Positions 53,687 through 64,000 are shown, counted from the stretch's first letter. The stretch is DNA of 64,000 nt from Burkholderia sp. Leaf177 (GCF_001424345.1 NZ_LMPF01000001.1:79751-143750); one strand, 5' to 3'. Program-made: numbers and translations. Notes: generated by a model from the letters alone, not told the origin.

Positions 53687-54357
53687 GCGCCGTTAAGAGG
53701 ACGCACCGGCATCACGCGTTCGCCCGCGACCACGAAGATGCGTTCGTTGCGGGCGTTTTCGTTGACCTCGTAACCGCCCGTGAACGCGCCGAATGCCGGG
53801 AGCACGCCGGCATCGGCGGCGAAGCGAAAGCACGGCAGGCGCACGCTGTCACGCCGCGTCGCCACGCGATACACCGGATGCTCATGCCCGGCGAGCGCGA
53901 ACGCACCCGGCACGCGCTGCGGGTAATGACACAACGCCCACGGACCCAGCCGATACGGTTCATCGACCACTTCCATTTTCAGCGCTTCGGGCGGGCCGCC
54001 CGCGTGGCGATCGTGATTGCCTTCTACCAGCACGAGCCGCAAATCGGCATGCCTCGCGCGCCACTCGGCGAGCGCGCGCAACGTTGCCAGCGCGTGCGAT
54101 TCCCTCGCGTGCAGCAAGTCGCCGAGAAACACTACACATGCTGGCCGATGCATCGAGATCAACGCATCGAGCCGCGCCAGCGTCTCGGCGGTCGATCCTT
54201 CCGGCACCGGAATGCCGCGCGCGCGAAACACGGCGTCCTTGCCAAAATGTGCATCGGCGATAAACAAGGTTTTCAGCACCGGATCGAATGCCGCGCGCGC
54301 CGCCGATAACACCAGCGCATGGCCGCCCGCATCCACCGTCAACGCTTCGATCATCAT
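53680..54357 (-). CDS. pdeM: Ligase-associated DNA damage response endonuclease PdeM
   Basis: A 225-residue calcineurin-like metallophosphoesterase. Motifs in order are DAH (IADAHFGKD) near residue 34, GD ([10 protein letters not shown]) near residue 78, GNHD (VEGNHDRH) near residue 113 and GHEHP (LAGHEHPVY) near residue 160. The gene ends a four-gene operon on this strand; its start overlaps the helicase stop by 4 bp. Members of this cassette act with an ATP-dependent ligase in repair, but the detailed role is not established from sequence. Confidence 0.92.
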   Translation of the reverse strand: MMIEALTVDAGGHALVLSAARAAFDPVLKTLFIADAHFGKDAVFRARGIPVPEGSTAETLARLDALISMHRPACVVFLGDLLHARESHALATLRALAEWRARHADLRLVLVEGNHDRHAGGPPEALKMEVVDEPYRLGPWALCHYPQRVPGAFALAGHEHPVYRVATRRDSVRLPCFRFAADAGVLPAFGAFTGGYEVNENARNERIFVVAGERVMPVRPLNGAQ

Positions 54358-56915
54358 GCGCGCGCCGCCTTCTCCAGATCGGCGAGCATGCGCGCAACGC
54401 GATCCGAGAGCTTCTCGGTGCTTACCTTTTCGCGAAGCCGCGCGATGATCAGCGGAAACGCAAACGGCGTCGGTTTCTTCGGATGCGTAAGCGCGAGCCG
54501 GCTCGTGCTCATGCTTTGAAGCGCGGCCCGCATGCGTTCGAGTTCGAGTTCCTGCAACATCACTTCTTCCTCGGCCTGCGCGAGCAGCAGGTTGTCGCTG
54601 TCGTGCTGACGAAAAACTTCATAGAACAATCCGCTCGATGCCTGCAATTGCCGCGCGCTTTTTTGCTGGCCGGGATGGCCTTGAAAGATCAGCCCGGACA
54701 CGCGCGCGATTTCGCGAAAACGCCGCGCCGCAAGCTCGGATGAATTGAGGCTCGCGAGAATGTCGTGTTCGAGATTATCGGGCGAAAATAGACCTTCCTG
54801 TATCAGCGTTTCCCAGTCGAATGGCCGCGCGGAGAGCAACTCGAAACCGTAGTCGTTCATCGATATGGAGAAGGTGCTGGGTTGATCGCGCGCCACGCGC
54901 CAGCCGATCAGCGACCCCAGTCCGATATGCGCCATGCGTCCCGCGAACGGATAGCAAAACAGGTGATGCCCTTCGCGCGAGCGGATCATTTCGACCAGCA
55001 GTACGCCGGGTTCCGGCAACGCGGACCACTTCGCCTGCAACTCCAGCAGCGGACGCACGGCCTGCATCTCGGGTTCGTCGTAGACGCCGTTGACGGCGCG
55101 CGCGAGCATCATCAGCGTGGCTTCCGCGAGCTCGGAAGAAAGCGGCATGCGGCTGCCGGCCCATTGCGGCATCGCGCCACGAGACGACGTCGCGCGCTTC
55201 ACGTACGCCGTCATGTCGCGCACGCGGATCAGTTCGAGCGCGCGGCCGCCGAAGGTGAAGACGTCGCCGGGTTTCAGGCGCGAGATGAACGATTCCTCCA
55301 TCGCCCCGATCCGGCCGCCCGTCATGTACGCCACGTTGATGGTCGCGTTCGCGACGATCGTGCCGACGTTGTTCCTGTGGCGCCGGATCAGATCCTCGCG
55401 CGGCACGCGATACACGCCGTCGGAATCGGGCATCACGCGATGAAAATCCGGATACGCCGCGAGCGACGTGCCGCCGCGTTCCACGAAGGCCAGCGCCCAG
55501 TCGAATTCCTGCTGCGTGAGATCGCGATACGCGTAGGTGTTGCGAACTTCACGGAAGAGATCCGGCGCCTTGAAGCCCCCGCCAATGGCAATGCTTACCA
55601 GATGTTGCACGAGGACATCAAGCGGCTTGTAGGGCATCTCACGGCCTTCTATGTGCCGTTCCTCGACCGCCCATCGTGCAGCGGCCGCTTCGACGAGTTC
55701 GAGCGCATGCGTGGGCACGATGGTCACGCGCGACGCACGTCCCGGCGCGTGTCCCGATCGACCCGCGCGTTGCATCAAACGCGCGACGCCCTTCGGCGAG
55801 CCGATCTGGAACACGCGATCGACCGGCAGGAAATCGACGCCGAGATCCAGGCTCGACGTACACACCACGACTTTGAGCTGACCGTTCTTCAGGCCGAGTT
55901 CAACCCATTCGCGAACTTCCTTGTCGAGCGACCCGTGATGCAGCGCGATCAGCCCGGCCCAGTCGGGCCGCAATTCCAGCAACGCCCGATACCAGATCTC
56001 CGATTGCGAGCGCGTGTTGGTGAAGACGAGCGAACTGCGCGCGTTATCGATTTCAGCCGCGACCGGTTCGACTTGCCGAACGCCGAGATGTCCGCCCCAT
56101 GGAAAGCGTTCGATCGTATCGGGAATCAGCGTATCGACAATCAAGGTTTTCGGTTGCGCGCCGCGCACCGAGACGCGCGGCGTTTTCACGGGCGCGAGCA
56201 ACGCGTCTTTAGCCAGTTCGAGATTGCCGAGCGTCGCCGATAAACCCCAGACCTGCAGCTCCGGCCGCCAGTGTGCGAGACGTGCGAGCGCAAGCTGCGT
56301 TTGCGTGCCGCGCTTGTTGCCGAGCAACTCGTGCCATTCATCGACGACAACAAGGCGCACGTGCTTCATTTCGTCGATGGCGTTCGCGCGAGTGAGCATC
56401 AACGTGAGGCTTTCGGGCGTGGTGACGAGCGCCGACGGCATGCGCTTGTTTTGCCGCGCGCGTTCGGCGGATTGCGTGTCGCCCGTGCGCAAGCCAATGC
56501 TCCACGGCACGGCGAGTGCGGTCACGGCGGATTGAAGTGCGCGGGCGGTATCGGCGGCAAGGGCGCGCATCGGCGTGATCCACAACACGGTCAGCGGTGC
56601 GGGACTTTTTTGTTCGCGCCCATACGCGGCCAATGCGCCGAGCCATACAGCCCAGGTTTTGCCCGCGCCGGTCGTTGCATGCAGCAGGCCGCTCGCGCCG
56701 CCTTGAATCGCTGCCCATACCTCACGCTGAAACGGAAATGGCTGCCATTCGTTGCGCTCGAACCAGGCGTTCAGGCGGGTATCGAAGGGCGTGTCTTCAA
56801 TAGCCGGATCGACTACGACCGGCACCGGTTGAAACAGCTCGGCAAGCGCGTCCGATTTTGCCTGAGCCGCGCGCGTTTTCGGCACCCGGCGCGGACGCGG
56901 ACGTGGCGTGCTCAT
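54354..56915 (-). CDS. Ligase-associated DEXH-box helicase, Lhr-like
   Basis: An 853-residue SF2 helicase. The start at 56915 overlaps the ligase stop by 4 bp. Walker A is TTGAGKT at residues 81-87, motif II DEWH in [17 protein letters not shown] near residue 200, and motif [10 protein letters not shown] near residue 390. A winged-helix and Lhr-specific C-terminal region follow, with the DEAD/DEAH-associated domain in the last third. Lhr helicases unwind DNA or RNA-DNA 3'-5'. The cassette neighbours are ligase, exonuclease and PdeM. Confidence 0.93.
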   Translation of the reverse strand: MSTPRPRPRRVPKTRAAQAKSDALAELFQPVPVVVDPAIEDTPFDTRLNAWFERNEWQPFPFQREVWAAIQGGASGLLHATTGAGKTWAVWLGALAAYGREQKSPAPLTVLWITPMRALAADTARALQSAVTALAVPWSIGLRTGDTQSAERARQNKRMPSALVTTPESLTLMLTRANAIDEMKHVRLVVVDEWHELLGNKRGTQTQLALARLAHWRPELQVWGLSATLGNLELAKDALLAPVKTPRVSVRGAQPKTLIVDTLIPDTIERFPWGGHLGVRQVEPVAAEIDNARSSLVFTNTRSQSEIWYRALLELRPDWAGLIALHHGSLDKEVREWVELGLKNGQLKVVVCTSSLDLGVDFLPVDRVFQIGSPKGVARLMQRAGRSGHAPGRASRVTIVPTHALELVEAAAARWAVEERHIEGREMPYKPLDVLVQHLVSIAIGGGFKAPDLFREVRNTYAYRDLTQQEFDWALAFVERGGTSLAAYPDFHRVMPDSDGVYRVPREDLIRRHRNNVGTIVANATINVAYMTGGRIGAMEESFISRLKPGDVFTFGGRALELIRVRDMTAYVKRATSSRGAMPQWAGSRMPLSSELAEATLMMLARAVNGVYDEPEMQAVRPLLELQAKWSALPEPGVLLVEMIRSREGHHLFCYPFAGRMAHIGLGSLIGWRVARDQPSTFSISMNDYGFELLSARPFDWETLIQEGLFSPDNLEHDILASLNSSELAARRFREIARVSGLIFQGHPGQQKSARQLQASSGLFYEVFRQHDSDNLLLAQAEEEVMLQELELERMRAALQSMSTSRLALTHPKKPTPFAFPLIIARLREKVSTEKLSDRVARMLADLEKAARA

Positions 56916-58570
56916 TGTGCGGCTCCATCGAGGAAACCCTTGAGCATGTCGAGCGTATCGGCGTCGTCGATCTGCTTGTCCGTGCGCCATCGCAACATGC
57001 GCGGGAACCTTACCGCGATGCCCGATTTATGGCGCGGACTCGCTTGTATTCCTTCGAAGCCGATCTCGAACACGAGCGTCGGCGTGACGCTTCGCACCGG
57101 TCCGAATTTTTCGATGGTCGTCTTGCGCACGATGGCATCGACCTTGCGCATTTCTTCGTCGGTGAGGCCGGAATAGGCCTTTGAGAAAGGCACCAGCGTG
57201 CGCACGCCATCGGCTTCGTCCCACACGGCGAACGTGAAGTCGGTGTAGAGATTCGCGCGCCGGCCGTGACCGCGCTGTGCGTAGAGCAGCACGGCGTCGA
57301 TGGCATACGGCTCGACCTTCCACTTCCACCACGTTCCCGATGCCTTGGTACGGCCAACGCCGTACATCGAATCGCGGCCTTTGAGCATCAGGCCTTCCAC
57401 GCCGCGTCCGCGGCTTTCTTCGCGCAACGCGGCCAGCGCGCTCCAGTCACTGGCATTCACCACCGGCGATACACGCAGCAAATCCACCGCGAGTTCGTTC
57501 GCCAATGCATCGAGTTGCGTGCGGCGTTCTATCAAAGGCGTCATGCGCAGGTCGCGGCCATTGGCTTCGAGCAGATCGTAGGCAAGAAACGTTGCGGGAG
57601 AATCGGCCAGCACTTTCTTCGACAAGGTCTTGCGCGTGATCCGCGGTTGCAGGCGCGCGAACGGCAGAGGCGCGTCGGCGCCCGGTTCCCATGCGAGGAT
57701 TTCGCCATCGATCACGGTGCCGTCGGCCAGCGCTTCGCCCAACGCGGCGATCTCCGGAAAGCGGTCGGTGATGAGATCCTCGCCGCGCGACCAGACCCAC
57801 ACGCGCCCGCCGCGCTTCACCAGCTGCGCGCGAATCCCGTCCCACTTCCATTCAATGACCCAATCCGCCGGCACGCCGAGCGTCGCGGGATCAGCCTGCA
57901 ACGGATGCGCCAGGAAGAACGGATAAGGCAAGCCGATATCGCTTTCATGCGGCGCGGCGGTTTCATCGTCGGCTGACGTTTCGGGCGCGATCAGCCGCAG
58001 ATAACGCGCGGCGTCCGGCGCTTGTCGCGAGTCGGTCCAGCCGACCATGCGTTGTGCGATGCGCTTGTGATCGACGCCCGCGACTTCCGCCAGCGCGCGC
58101 ACGACAAGCTGCCGGGCGACGCCCACGCGAAAGCCGCCGCCGATCAGCTTGGTCAGCAGGAAGCGCTCGCCCCAGTCGAGTTCGTCCCAGTAACCGAGCA
58201 AACGTGTCTTGAGTTCATCGGGTTCGACGCCGCGCAGAGTCAGTACGCGCCCTTCGATCCATTGCGCGAGCCCAAGCTCGGACGTGCGTTGCGCCGGCGG
58301 CAAGATATGCGCGATGGTTTCGGCGAGATCGCCGACGGCCTGATACGACTCTTCGAAAAGCCATTCGGGCAGCCGGGCGCGCTCGCGGGCGAACTCGCTG
58401 AGAAGGCGCGTGGGCACGGATTGACGCGGCTTGCCGCCGCTCAGGAAATACGATGCCCAGGCCGCGTCCTCGGGTTCCGCCGCCGAGAAATACGCGATCA
58501 GCGCCTCGAGTTTTTCTTTCGTCGATGTCGTGCCGTCGAGCGCGGTGTACAACGCGGCGAAGCGCTTCAT
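56912..58570 (-). CDS. ATP-dependent DNA ligase, cassette-associated
   Basis: A 552-residue ligase, LigB/LigC-type. An N-terminal DNA-binding domain of about 220 residues precedes motif [11 protein letters not shown], with the AMP-accepting Lys near residue 245. [10 protein letters not shown] (motif Ia region), DGEILAW (motif III), [12 protein letters not shown] (motif IV) and KWKVEP (motif V) follow, and an OB-fold ends the protein. The cassette with exonuclease and helicase is typical of bacterial repair operons. It starts 4 bp inside the exonuclease stop. Confidence 0.94.
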   Translation of the reverse strand: MKRFAALYTALDGTTSTKEKLEALIAYFSAAEPEDAAWASYFLSGGKPRQSVPTRLLSEFARERARLPEWLFEESYQAVGDLAETIAHILPPAQRTSELGLAQWIEGRVLTLRGVEPDELKTRLLGYWDELDWGERFLLTKLIGGGFRVGVARQLVVRALAEVAGVDHKRIAQRMVGWTDSRQAPDAARYLRLIAPETSADDETAAPHESDIGLPYPFFLAHPLQADPATLGVPADWVIEWKWDGIRAQLVKRGGRVWVWSRGEDLITDRFPEIAALGEALADGTVIDGEILAWEPGADAPLPFARLQPRITRKTLSKKVLADSPATFLAYDLLEANGRDLRMTPLIERRTQLDALANELAVDLLRVSPVVNASDWSALAALREESRGRGVEGLMLKGRDSMYGVGRTKASGTWWKWKVEPYAIDAVLLYAQRGHGRRANLYTDFTFAVWDEADGVRTLVPFSKAYSGLTDEEMRKVDAIVRKTTIEKFGPVRSVTPTLVFEIGFEGIQASPRHKSGIAVRFPRMLRWRTDKQIDDADTLDMLKGFLDGAAQ

Positions 58571-59643
58571 TGATGGGCCGCCTCAGCTTGAGTGGCTTGA
58601 GTGGCTTGACTGACTTCGGCGGCGTCGGCGGCGTCAGCTTCGATAGCGTCGTCGCCGTATTCGGTCGTGAACGCGCCGGCTTCAAGTCCTTGTTCGCGCA
58701 GCCAGCGCACCATCGGTTCAATCTGGCCATGCGTGACGATCACACGTTCAGCACCGGTTGCGCCGATAGCCTGCTGCAAGCCAGGCCAATCGGCGTGATC
58801 GGACAGCACGAAACCGCGATCCAGCCCGCGCCGGCGCCGCGTGCCGCGCAGGCGCATCCAGCCGGAAGCGAAGGCGTCGCTGTAATCGCCGAAGCGCCGC
58901 ATCCACGTGCTGCCTTGCGCCGACGGCGGCGCGACGACCAGCGCGCCCTTGAAAAAGGCTTTGTCCTTCGCGGCAATATCGCTGACAAGACGCGTCTCGG
59001 GCAACGCCACACCGGCCGCCCGATAAGCCCGGTTCAGCGGCTCGACCGCGCCGTGACAAAAGATCGGCCCGATGCTGGCGTCGATACCCGCGAGAATCCG
59101 CTGCGCCTTGCCGAACGAATAGCAGAACAGCACGGAAGGGCGTCCTTCGGCTGCGTTGTGCCGCCACCATGAATCGATGCCGCTGAAGGTGACGTGCGAC
59201 GGGTCCCATCGATAAATCGGCAGCCCGAAGGTGGATTCCGTGATGAAGGTATCGCAGCGAACGGGTTCGAACGGTGCGCAAGTCGGGTCCGGGTCGACCT
59301 TGTAGTCGCCCGATGCAACCCAGACGCGGCCCGCATGTTCGACGCGCACTTGCGCCGAACCGAGCACATGGCCGGCGGGGTGGAGCGACACGGTCACGCC
59401 ATTGATCACGAGGCGCTCGCCATACGGAACGCCTTGCAAGTCGATGCCCGGCAATCGCGAGAGCAATACGCCCACGCCTGCTTCCGCCGCGAGGTAACGC
59501 GCGTGCCCAAGACGTGCGTGGTCGGCGTGGGCGTGCGTGATGATTGCCCGTTCGACAGGCCGCCACGGATCGATAAAAAAATCGCCGGCCGCGCAATAAA
59601 GGCCTTCCGGCCTTGCAACAATCAGGTCTTTCGATGCGTCCAA
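58567..59643 (-). CDS. Ligase-associated DNA exonuclease, metallo-beta-lactamase/SNM1-like fold
   Basis: A 358-residue protein that heads the repair operon. The MBL motif ITHAHADHARLGH near residue 38 binds two metals. FITESTFGLP near residue 118, the CYSFGKAQRIL segment near residue 170 and LSDHADWPGLQ near residue 290 are of the beta-CASP group (SNM1/CPSF-like), which cut DNA or RNA ends. The operon order exonuclease-ligase-helicase-PdeM has 4-bp overlaps throughout. The C-terminus is Ala-rich, with repeats of ATQ and EAA. Confidence 0.92.
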   Translation of the reverse strand: MDASKDLIVARPEGLYCAAGDFFIDPWRPVERAIITHAHADHARLGHARYLAAEAGVGVLLSRLPGIDLQGVPYGERLVINGVTVSLHPAGHVLGSAQVRVEHAGRVWVASGDYKVDPDPTCAPFEPVRCDTFITESTFGLPIYRWDPSHVTFSGIDSWWRHNAAEGRPSVLFCYSFGKAQRILAGIDASIGPIFCHGAVEPLNRAYRAAGVALPETRLVSDIAAKDKAFFKGALVVAPPSAQGSTWMRRFGDYSDAFASGWMRLRGTRRRRGLDRGFVLSDHADWPGLQQAIGATGAERVIVTHGQIEPMVRWLREQGLEAGAFTTEYGDDAIEADAADAAEVSQATQATQAEAAHQ

Positions 59644-59872
59644 CCGCCCACCTACTTGAGAAAGGCACCATGCCGCAGGTCGCGGCCGTTAATGCTTTCG
59701 GTCAAGCAAATGCTGTGCCTTTACGAAAAAGGCGCCCGCAAATTAGCAATAAATTAGTAATCGTATGAAGAATTAATTTGATGGTGAAATGTCCGGACAA
59801 ATCAATTAAATGGTTTGAAATTATCTTATTAAATTCGGTATTAACGAATGCAGGTTTTTCTAGTTCGACGCT
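59644..59872. other. AT-rich intergenic region
   Basis: This 229-bp region holds the promoter of the repair operon (on the minus strand) and the end of the dehydrogenase transcript. A/T-rich runs at 59755-59830 stand out. No SOS-type LexA box (CTG-N10-CAG) is obvious. Confidence 0.45.
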
Positions 59873-60871
59873 TTAAAAATGCGTTTGATTGAGCGGCGCA
59901 CCGTTAAACCAGGCTCTTACATTTTCAAGGGTTGTGCTGGCAATTTCGCTCAATGCTTCTCGCGTAAAAAACGCTTGGTGACCGGTAACGATCACATTGG
60001 GAAATGACAACAGACGCGCAAGGACGTCGTCCTGAAGAAGATGATTCGAATGATCTTCGAAGAAAATCCCGCCTTCTTCTTCATAAACATCCAGGCCGAG
60101 ATGGCCGAGTTGGCCGCTCTTCAATGCATCGACGAGTGCGCTGCTGTCGATTAAACCTCCGCGTCCCGTATTGATCAGCATTGCGCCGTGTTTCATCTGC
60201 GAGAGCGCACTTGCGTCGATCAGGTGATAGGTGGAAGGCAGAAGCGGGCAATGCAGACTGACGATATCGGATTGAGCCAGCAGTGCCTCAAGCGGCAAAT
60301 ACTGCGCTCCGGCGTCGAGCAAGTCTTGTGCAGGCGGCCCTGGATCGTGTGCAAGCAAAGTCATACCGAAACCCGACATGATTTTGCCAAACACACGTCC
60401 AATGACTCCTGTACCGATAATGCCGAGTGTTTTACCGTGAAGGTCGAAACCCAGCAGGCCGTTAAGCGAAAAATCACCATCGCGGGTTCGGGCATAAGCG
60501 CGATGCAGCTTTCGATTAAGCGTGAGGATCAAACCCGCCGCATGTTCGGCAACTGCATGAGGCGAATAAGCGGGCACTCGGACCACGCCGATACCAAGCC
60601 GCTTTGCAGCGGCCAGATCGACGTGATTAAAACCTGCCGAGCGCAGCGCCACCAATTGCGTGCCGCCGTCGCGAAGTGCCTCGAGGACCGCTTCGTCGAC
60701 GACGTCATTTACAAATGGACAAACTACCTTGCAACCATGCGCCAGAACTGCCGTTTGCGCGTCGAGTTGCGATTCCTGGAACTGCAGGGCGTAGCCGAAA
60801 GCCGCGTTTGCCTCGGTGAAGACGTCGCGATCATATTGACGGCTGCTGAAGACGATCATTGAGATCGGCAT
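59873..60871 (-). CDS. D-2-hydroxyacid dehydrogenase (LdhA-like)
   Basis: A 332-residue NAD-dependent reductase of D-2-hydroxyacids, such as pyruvate to D-lactate. The Rossmann motif GIIGTGVIGRVFGKIM lies near residue 150, catalytic Arg in LINTGRGGLIDS near residue 234, catalytic Glu in LGLDVYEEEGGIFFED near residue 262 and catalytic His in TGHQAFFT near residue 295. The EEEGGIFFEDHS region is typical of the fermentative LdhA branch. It starts 35 bp after the LysR gene on the same strand, so the two share a transcript. Confidence 0.92.
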   Translation of the reverse strand: MPISMIVFSSRQYDRDVFTEANAAFGYALQFQESQLDAQTAVLAHGCKVVCPFVNDVVDEAVLEALRDGGTQLVALRSAGFNHVDLAAAKRLGIGVVRVPAYSPHAVAEHAAGLILTLNRKLHRAYARTRDGDFSLNGLLGFDLHGKTLGIIGTGVIGRVFGKIMSGFGMTLLAHDPGPPAQDLLDAGAQYLPLEALLAQSDIVSLHCPLLPSTYHLIDASALSQMKHGAMLINTGRGGLIDSSALVDALKSGQLGHLGLDVYEEEGGIFFEDHSNHLLQDDVLARLLSFPNVIVTGHQAFFTREALSEIASTTLENVRAWFNGAPLNQTHF

Positions 60872-60906
60872 CGATATATAACCCCGCTTTCATGCATTAA
60901 AACGAT

Positions 60907-61890
60907 CTAGTTGGCAATAGCGCTTGCTGGCCGCGCCATTGAAAGCCGGGCCAGGACGCTGTCCGGATGCTGCGGTACGCCGACTTCTCCGCCGGGGCCC
61001 ATGTGCTCGAGAGTGTAATCGATGAAAGCGCGCGTCTTGGCAGGCAAATACTGGCGTCCGGGATAAACGATCGATACCTTGACATCGGGGTCGTCGATTG
61101 CATAGTCGCCAAGTACGCGCACCAGTGATCCGTCTTCCAGATCTTTCGACACGATGCCTTCCGGTACGATCGAGATGCCCATGTGCGCGAGCGTGCCGAG
61201 CCGCACCATTAGGGCGCTGTTGACCGTATAAACAGGCGCGAGCGTGACCTGATCGGCGCTGCCGTTGCTGCGGTGGCGGAAGTGCCAGGTGGCGCTGCGC
61301 ATTTCGCTGGGTAGTGCCACGAACGAATGGTGCAGCAGGTCGGCGGGCTGGCTCGGCGAGCCGTGTTCTTCTAGATAGGCCGGCGTGGCGACCGGAATCA
61401 GCGTGTTGGTGGCAACGGGACGCTCCACGAGCGCTGTGCTCGACACCATGAATGCAGTCACGATGCCCACATCGAAACCATCTTCGACCAGATCGACATG
61501 ACGCTCGGAAAGTGTCAGCCGGACATTAACCTTCGGATAAACCTGCCGGAATCCGTCGATAAGCGGCGTAAGCGCCATTAATGAAAGTGATCCGGACGCC
61601 ACCACGCGCAATGTGCCGCTGGGGTCGCCTTCCGTATGGGCGACCATGGATTCCAGATGATCGAGTTCTTCGAGTAATGCGCGGCAACCTTCTAGATAAC
61701 GCGTGCCGGCTTCCGTGAGTGAGAGGTTGCGAGTCGTTCGATTGATCAGGCGTGTACGCAAATGCGCTTCGAGCATCGCAATGGCGCGAGTAACTAGGGC
61801 GTTCGATACATCAAGTTGTTGTGCGGCCCGTCTAAAGCTTTCGGTTTCCGACACCCGCACGAACACCCGCATAGCATGAATTTGATTCAT
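60907..61890 (-). CDS. LysR-family transcriptional regulator
   Basis: A 327-residue protein with HTH at residues 5-60 (AMRVFVRVSETESFRRAAQQL, NALVTRAIAMLE) and an effector-binding domain. It is upstream of the dehydrogenase on the same strand and divergent from an AspT-family transporter 593 bp away, which it may control. A 12-bp perfect palindrome lies in between at 62281. Confidence 0.93.
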   Translation of the reverse strand: MNQIHAMRVFVRVSETESFRRAAQQLDVSNALVTRAIAMLEAHLRTRLINRTTRNLSLTEAGTRYLEGCRALLEELDHLESMVAHTEGDPSGTLRVVASGSLSLMALTPLIDGFRQVYPKVNVRLTLSERHVDLVEDGFDVGIVTAFMVSSTALVERPVATNTLIPVATPAYLEEHGSPSQPADLLHHSFVALPSEMRSATWHFRHRSNGSADQVTLAPVYTVNSALMVRLGTLAHMGISIVPEGIVSKDLEDGSLVRVLGDYAIDDPDVKVSIVYPGRQYLPAKTRAFIDYTLEHMGPGGEVGVPQHPDSVLARLSMARPASAIAN

Positions 61891-62483
61891 CGTCTCTTAC
61901 CTCTCAGTGTCCTGAATAAATGTTGCCGCATTGCGTATCACCCACGTATGCGGCGTTTTTTGTTTCAGTATCAATCAAGCGCATTGACACCATGCGGAAT
62001 TGCAATATGTACTTTATTTCTCGTCTGCATTCCGCAATATCGTAAGACTTTCACATTTGGAAAATCATTGCAATGAAAAATTACACTTCTACCGATTTTG
62101 AAGTGGATCATCAGATTTATGCAGGATTTTGTTTCACACATACATCCAGGCATTCGCGCCTATGACGCCCTTTATAGCCAGCAGTTATCTCTGATAGAAG
62201 CGTGAGAACGTTTAAGACGGTTGCTTTTTCCGATCATACGAGCGTGTAAAAATTCGAAAACTTTGCTCGAATGAGGTATTGGTATCGATACCGCATGCGT
62301 TACAGAGCAGTGACTATAAGGAGTTCAAACCCGGGTTATCAGTATCTTGACAAGTGTTGCCGGGAGACATGCGGATGTGTCAATTAACTTCCGGGATAAT
62401 AATCGATTTAACTGAATTGTTAATTCAAAGGCATTGCGGTATTTGATCGTTGCAAATCGATATTCAATCGAGGCGATAATTTC
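61891..62483. other. Long AT-rich divergent region
   Basis: A 593-bp region between the LysR and transporter starts, clearly less GC-rich than the genes. The exact palindrome GGTATCGATACC lies at 62281-62292, and AATTGTTAATT-like A/T runs near 62411-62425. Possible promoters for both directions; no gene supported. Confidence 0.5.
62281..62292. promoter_or_regulatory. 12-bp perfect palindrome in the divergent region
   Basis: GGTATCGATACC reads the same on both strands and lies about 190 bp before the transporter start. It may be a regulator site; the LysR protein next door is a candidate, but T-N11-A form is not satisfied exactly. Confidence 0.35.
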
Positions 62484-64000
62484 ATGATCTGGAACCTGTT
62501 GGCGCGTCAGCCCGAAATTGCCTTATTCGCTAGTCTGGCTATTGGATTTTTCATTGGTTCTTTCAAGTTGGGTCCCATTCAGTTGGGCGGTGTGTGCGGA
62601 ACGCTGATCGTCGCCTTGATACTCGGACAAAGCGGTGCGCGGCTTTCTCCGGATTTGAAAAACATCGCCTTTGCACTGTTTATTTTCGCGCTTGGTTTCA
62701 CCGGCGGGCCGCAATTCTTCGCCAATATTGGAAGAGGCTGGCGGTATGGGCTTTTGTCGATTGTGGAAATCATCGTCGTGCTTGGACTCGTGCTCGGCGC
62801 CGTGGCGTTGTTCAAGCTGGATCGCGGAACCGCCGCCGGCCTGCTCGCGGGCGCCGCGACGGAATCCGCTGTAGTCGGCACGGCCTCCGAAGCCATCGGC
62901 AAACTGGCTCTGCCTGCCGCGGAGATCGCGCGGCTGCAGGCAAATATTGTCACTGCGTATAGCGTCAGTTACCTGTTCGGGCTCGTCACCATCGTCCTGT
63001 TCACCAGCCAGATCGCGCCGTTGATGTTGCGCGTGAACCTACGCGACGAGGCCGAGCGCCTGTGGCGGACGCTCGGCGGCGACAGCGCGCTCGGGGAAGG
63101 GCAACGGCTCGCGGCGCCCTCGCTCGTGGCGCGTGAAGTGCGCGTGACGAACGCGGCCCAGATGCGGGTCGATGCATTGGAACAGCAGTTCGGCAACGAG
63201 ATCACGGTTGGGCGCGTGGTGCGTGGCCGCGCGATAGTCAAGGCGCAACCGGGTCTGGTTCTGAGGCGCGATGACCGGATCGTGATCGGCGGCCGGCGTG
63301 CGGTGCTGGTGGAAGCGCTGCCATCGATTGGCGAGGAAGTCACGGGCAGCGACGTGGCCGACGTCTACGCCGAAACGCTCGATGTCATGCTCACCCGGCG
63401 CGAGGCACATGGCTTGACGGTTGCGCAAGTGCGCGCCCGCGCCACGGCAGCCGATGGTCACGGCGTCTACATCGCGGCCGTCACGCGTCTGGACAGCACG
63501 ATCCCGGCGCTGCCCGGAACGGAGTTGCATCGCGGTGATGTACTGACGCTGATCGGCGCGCCCGAAGACGTCCGGCGCGGCGCGGCGAAGCTGGGTTACA
63601 TCGTGCAGGCAACGATCAAGACCGACTTCGTGTTCCTCGGCATTGGCGTGATCCTCGGGATTCTGATTGGACATCTGAGCGCGCGGCTGGGCGATATCCA
63701 GATCGCGCTCGGCACGGGCGGCGGCTGTCTGCTGTCCGGCTTGCTGTTCGGCTGGATCCGATCGCGCTTTCCGGTGATCGGCTCGCTGCCTTCGGCCGCG
63801 GCGCAAGTGCTCAAGGATCTCGGCTTGTGCACGTTTATCGCGGCGGTGGGTCTTGGCGCCGGCGCCGATGCAATTCGCCTTATCCGCGAGTACGGCATTG
63901 CCTTGCCGCTCGCCGGTGTTGTCATCACGCTCGGGCCGGCGCTGATGTCTCTCGTGATCGGACGATGGCTGTTGAAACTCGAAGTGCCCATGTTGCTGGG
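62484..64000 (+). CDS. AspT/YidE/YbjL-family transporter with RCK_C domains (cut by window end)
   Basis: An open frame without stop runs from ATG at 62484 to the window's end, 505 residues. About five TM segments at residues 10-165 are followed by two RCK_C-like (TrkA-C) domains around residues 205-370, then further TM segments from about residue 375. This order, TM-RCK_C-RCK_C-TM, is that of the aspartate:alanine antiporter family. Landmarks are FALGFTGGPQFFANIG and AGAATESAVVGTASEAIG. GAGG lies 10 bp before the ATG. The C-terminus is missing. A partner gene such as an aspartate decarboxylase may lie outside. Confidence 0.88.
   Translation, partial: MIWNLLARQPEIALFASLAIGFFIGSFKLGPIQLGGVCGTLIVALILGQSGARLSPDLKNIAFALFIFALGFTGGPQFFANIGRGWRYGLLSIVEIIVVLGLVLGAVALFKLDRGTAAGLLAGAATESAVVGTASEAIGKLALPAAEIARLQANIVTAYSVSYLFGLVTIVLFTSQIAPLMLRVNLRDEAERLWRTLGGDSALGEGQRLAAPSLVAREVRVTNAAQMRVDALEQQFGNEITVGRVVRGRAIVKAQPGLVLRRDDRIVIGGRRAVLVEALPSIGEEVTGSDVADVYAETLDVMLTRREAHGLTVAQVRARATAADGHGVYIAAVTRLDSTIPALPGTELHRGDVLTLIGAPEDVRRGAAKLGYIVQATIKTDFVFLGIGVILGILIGHLSARLGDIQIALGTGGGCLLSGLLFGWIRSRFPVIGSLPSAAAQVLKDLGLCTFIAAVGLGAGADAIRLIREYGIALPLAGVVITLGPALMSLVIGRWLLKLEVPMLL

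Overview
The window is high-GC beta-proteobacterial chromosome, most like Burkholderiaceae of the Paraburkholderia/Caballeronia type. This rests on the purC-purE-purK-Sua5 block, the four-gene ligase-associated DNA repair cassette, the TetR-RND-OMF efflux locus and the SmoEFGK/DalD/XylB polyol cluster; the species cannot be fixed from the sequence alone. No tRNA, rRNA, CRISPR array, prophage or intact insertion sequence was seen.

Layout. 0-0.6 kb: repeat sequence. 0.6-4.3 kb: purine synthesis (purC, purE, purK) and a long-form Sua5 tRNA-modification gene. 4.5-6.0 kb: a lower-GC COG1672-type ATPase behind a perfect palindrome, probably acquired. 6.1-11.6 kb: GDSL lipoprotein, PBP4-type dacB, and a LysR/MHS-transporter divergent pair. 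11.6-12.6 kb: a mirror-symmetric repeat locus. 12.6-14.9 kb: M20 amidohydrolase plus acetylpolyamine-type deacetylase. 15.1-18.7 kb: OmpR-type two-component system and DegP-type protease, with matching direct-repeat boxes ahead of both. 18.8-20.7 kb: small envelope and unknown-function genes. 20.8-28.0 kb: TetR regulator and divergent tripartite RND pump. 28.0-29.8 kb: AT-rich accessory strip with a decayed permease tail and a RelBE-type toxin-antitoxin pair. 29.8-31.2 kb: intact nucleobase permease. 31.6-34.8 kb: AGE epimerase and glutathione-dependent formaldehyde detoxification. 34.8-37.4 kb: Zn/Mn ABC importer. 37.8-48.1 kb: polyol uptake and catabolism. 48.3-49.5 kb: second mirror-symmetric repeat locus. 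49.5-53.7 kb: degenerate EAL protein, hmgA, MFS exporter and a small exported protein. 53.7-59.6 kb: ligase-associated repair operon. 59.9-64.0 kb: D-2-hydroxyacid dehydrogenase and LysR, divergent from an AspT-family transporter that runs off the window.

How the genes work together. The polyol cluster is close to a complete route: ABC uptake (SBP, two permeases, ATPase), oxidation by a SmoS-type SDR and a DalD-type dehydrogenase, phosphorylation of D-xylulose by XylB, and control by a SorC-family regulator. The repair operon joins nuclease, ligase, helicase and phosphoesterase, each start overlapping the previous stop by 4 bp. The most unusual content is non-coding: a family of composite, mirror-image intergenic repeats at three places, with a hairpin that keeps its pairing through a paired substitution, and a permease-tail relic that together with the intact permease flanks the toxin-antitoxin pair.
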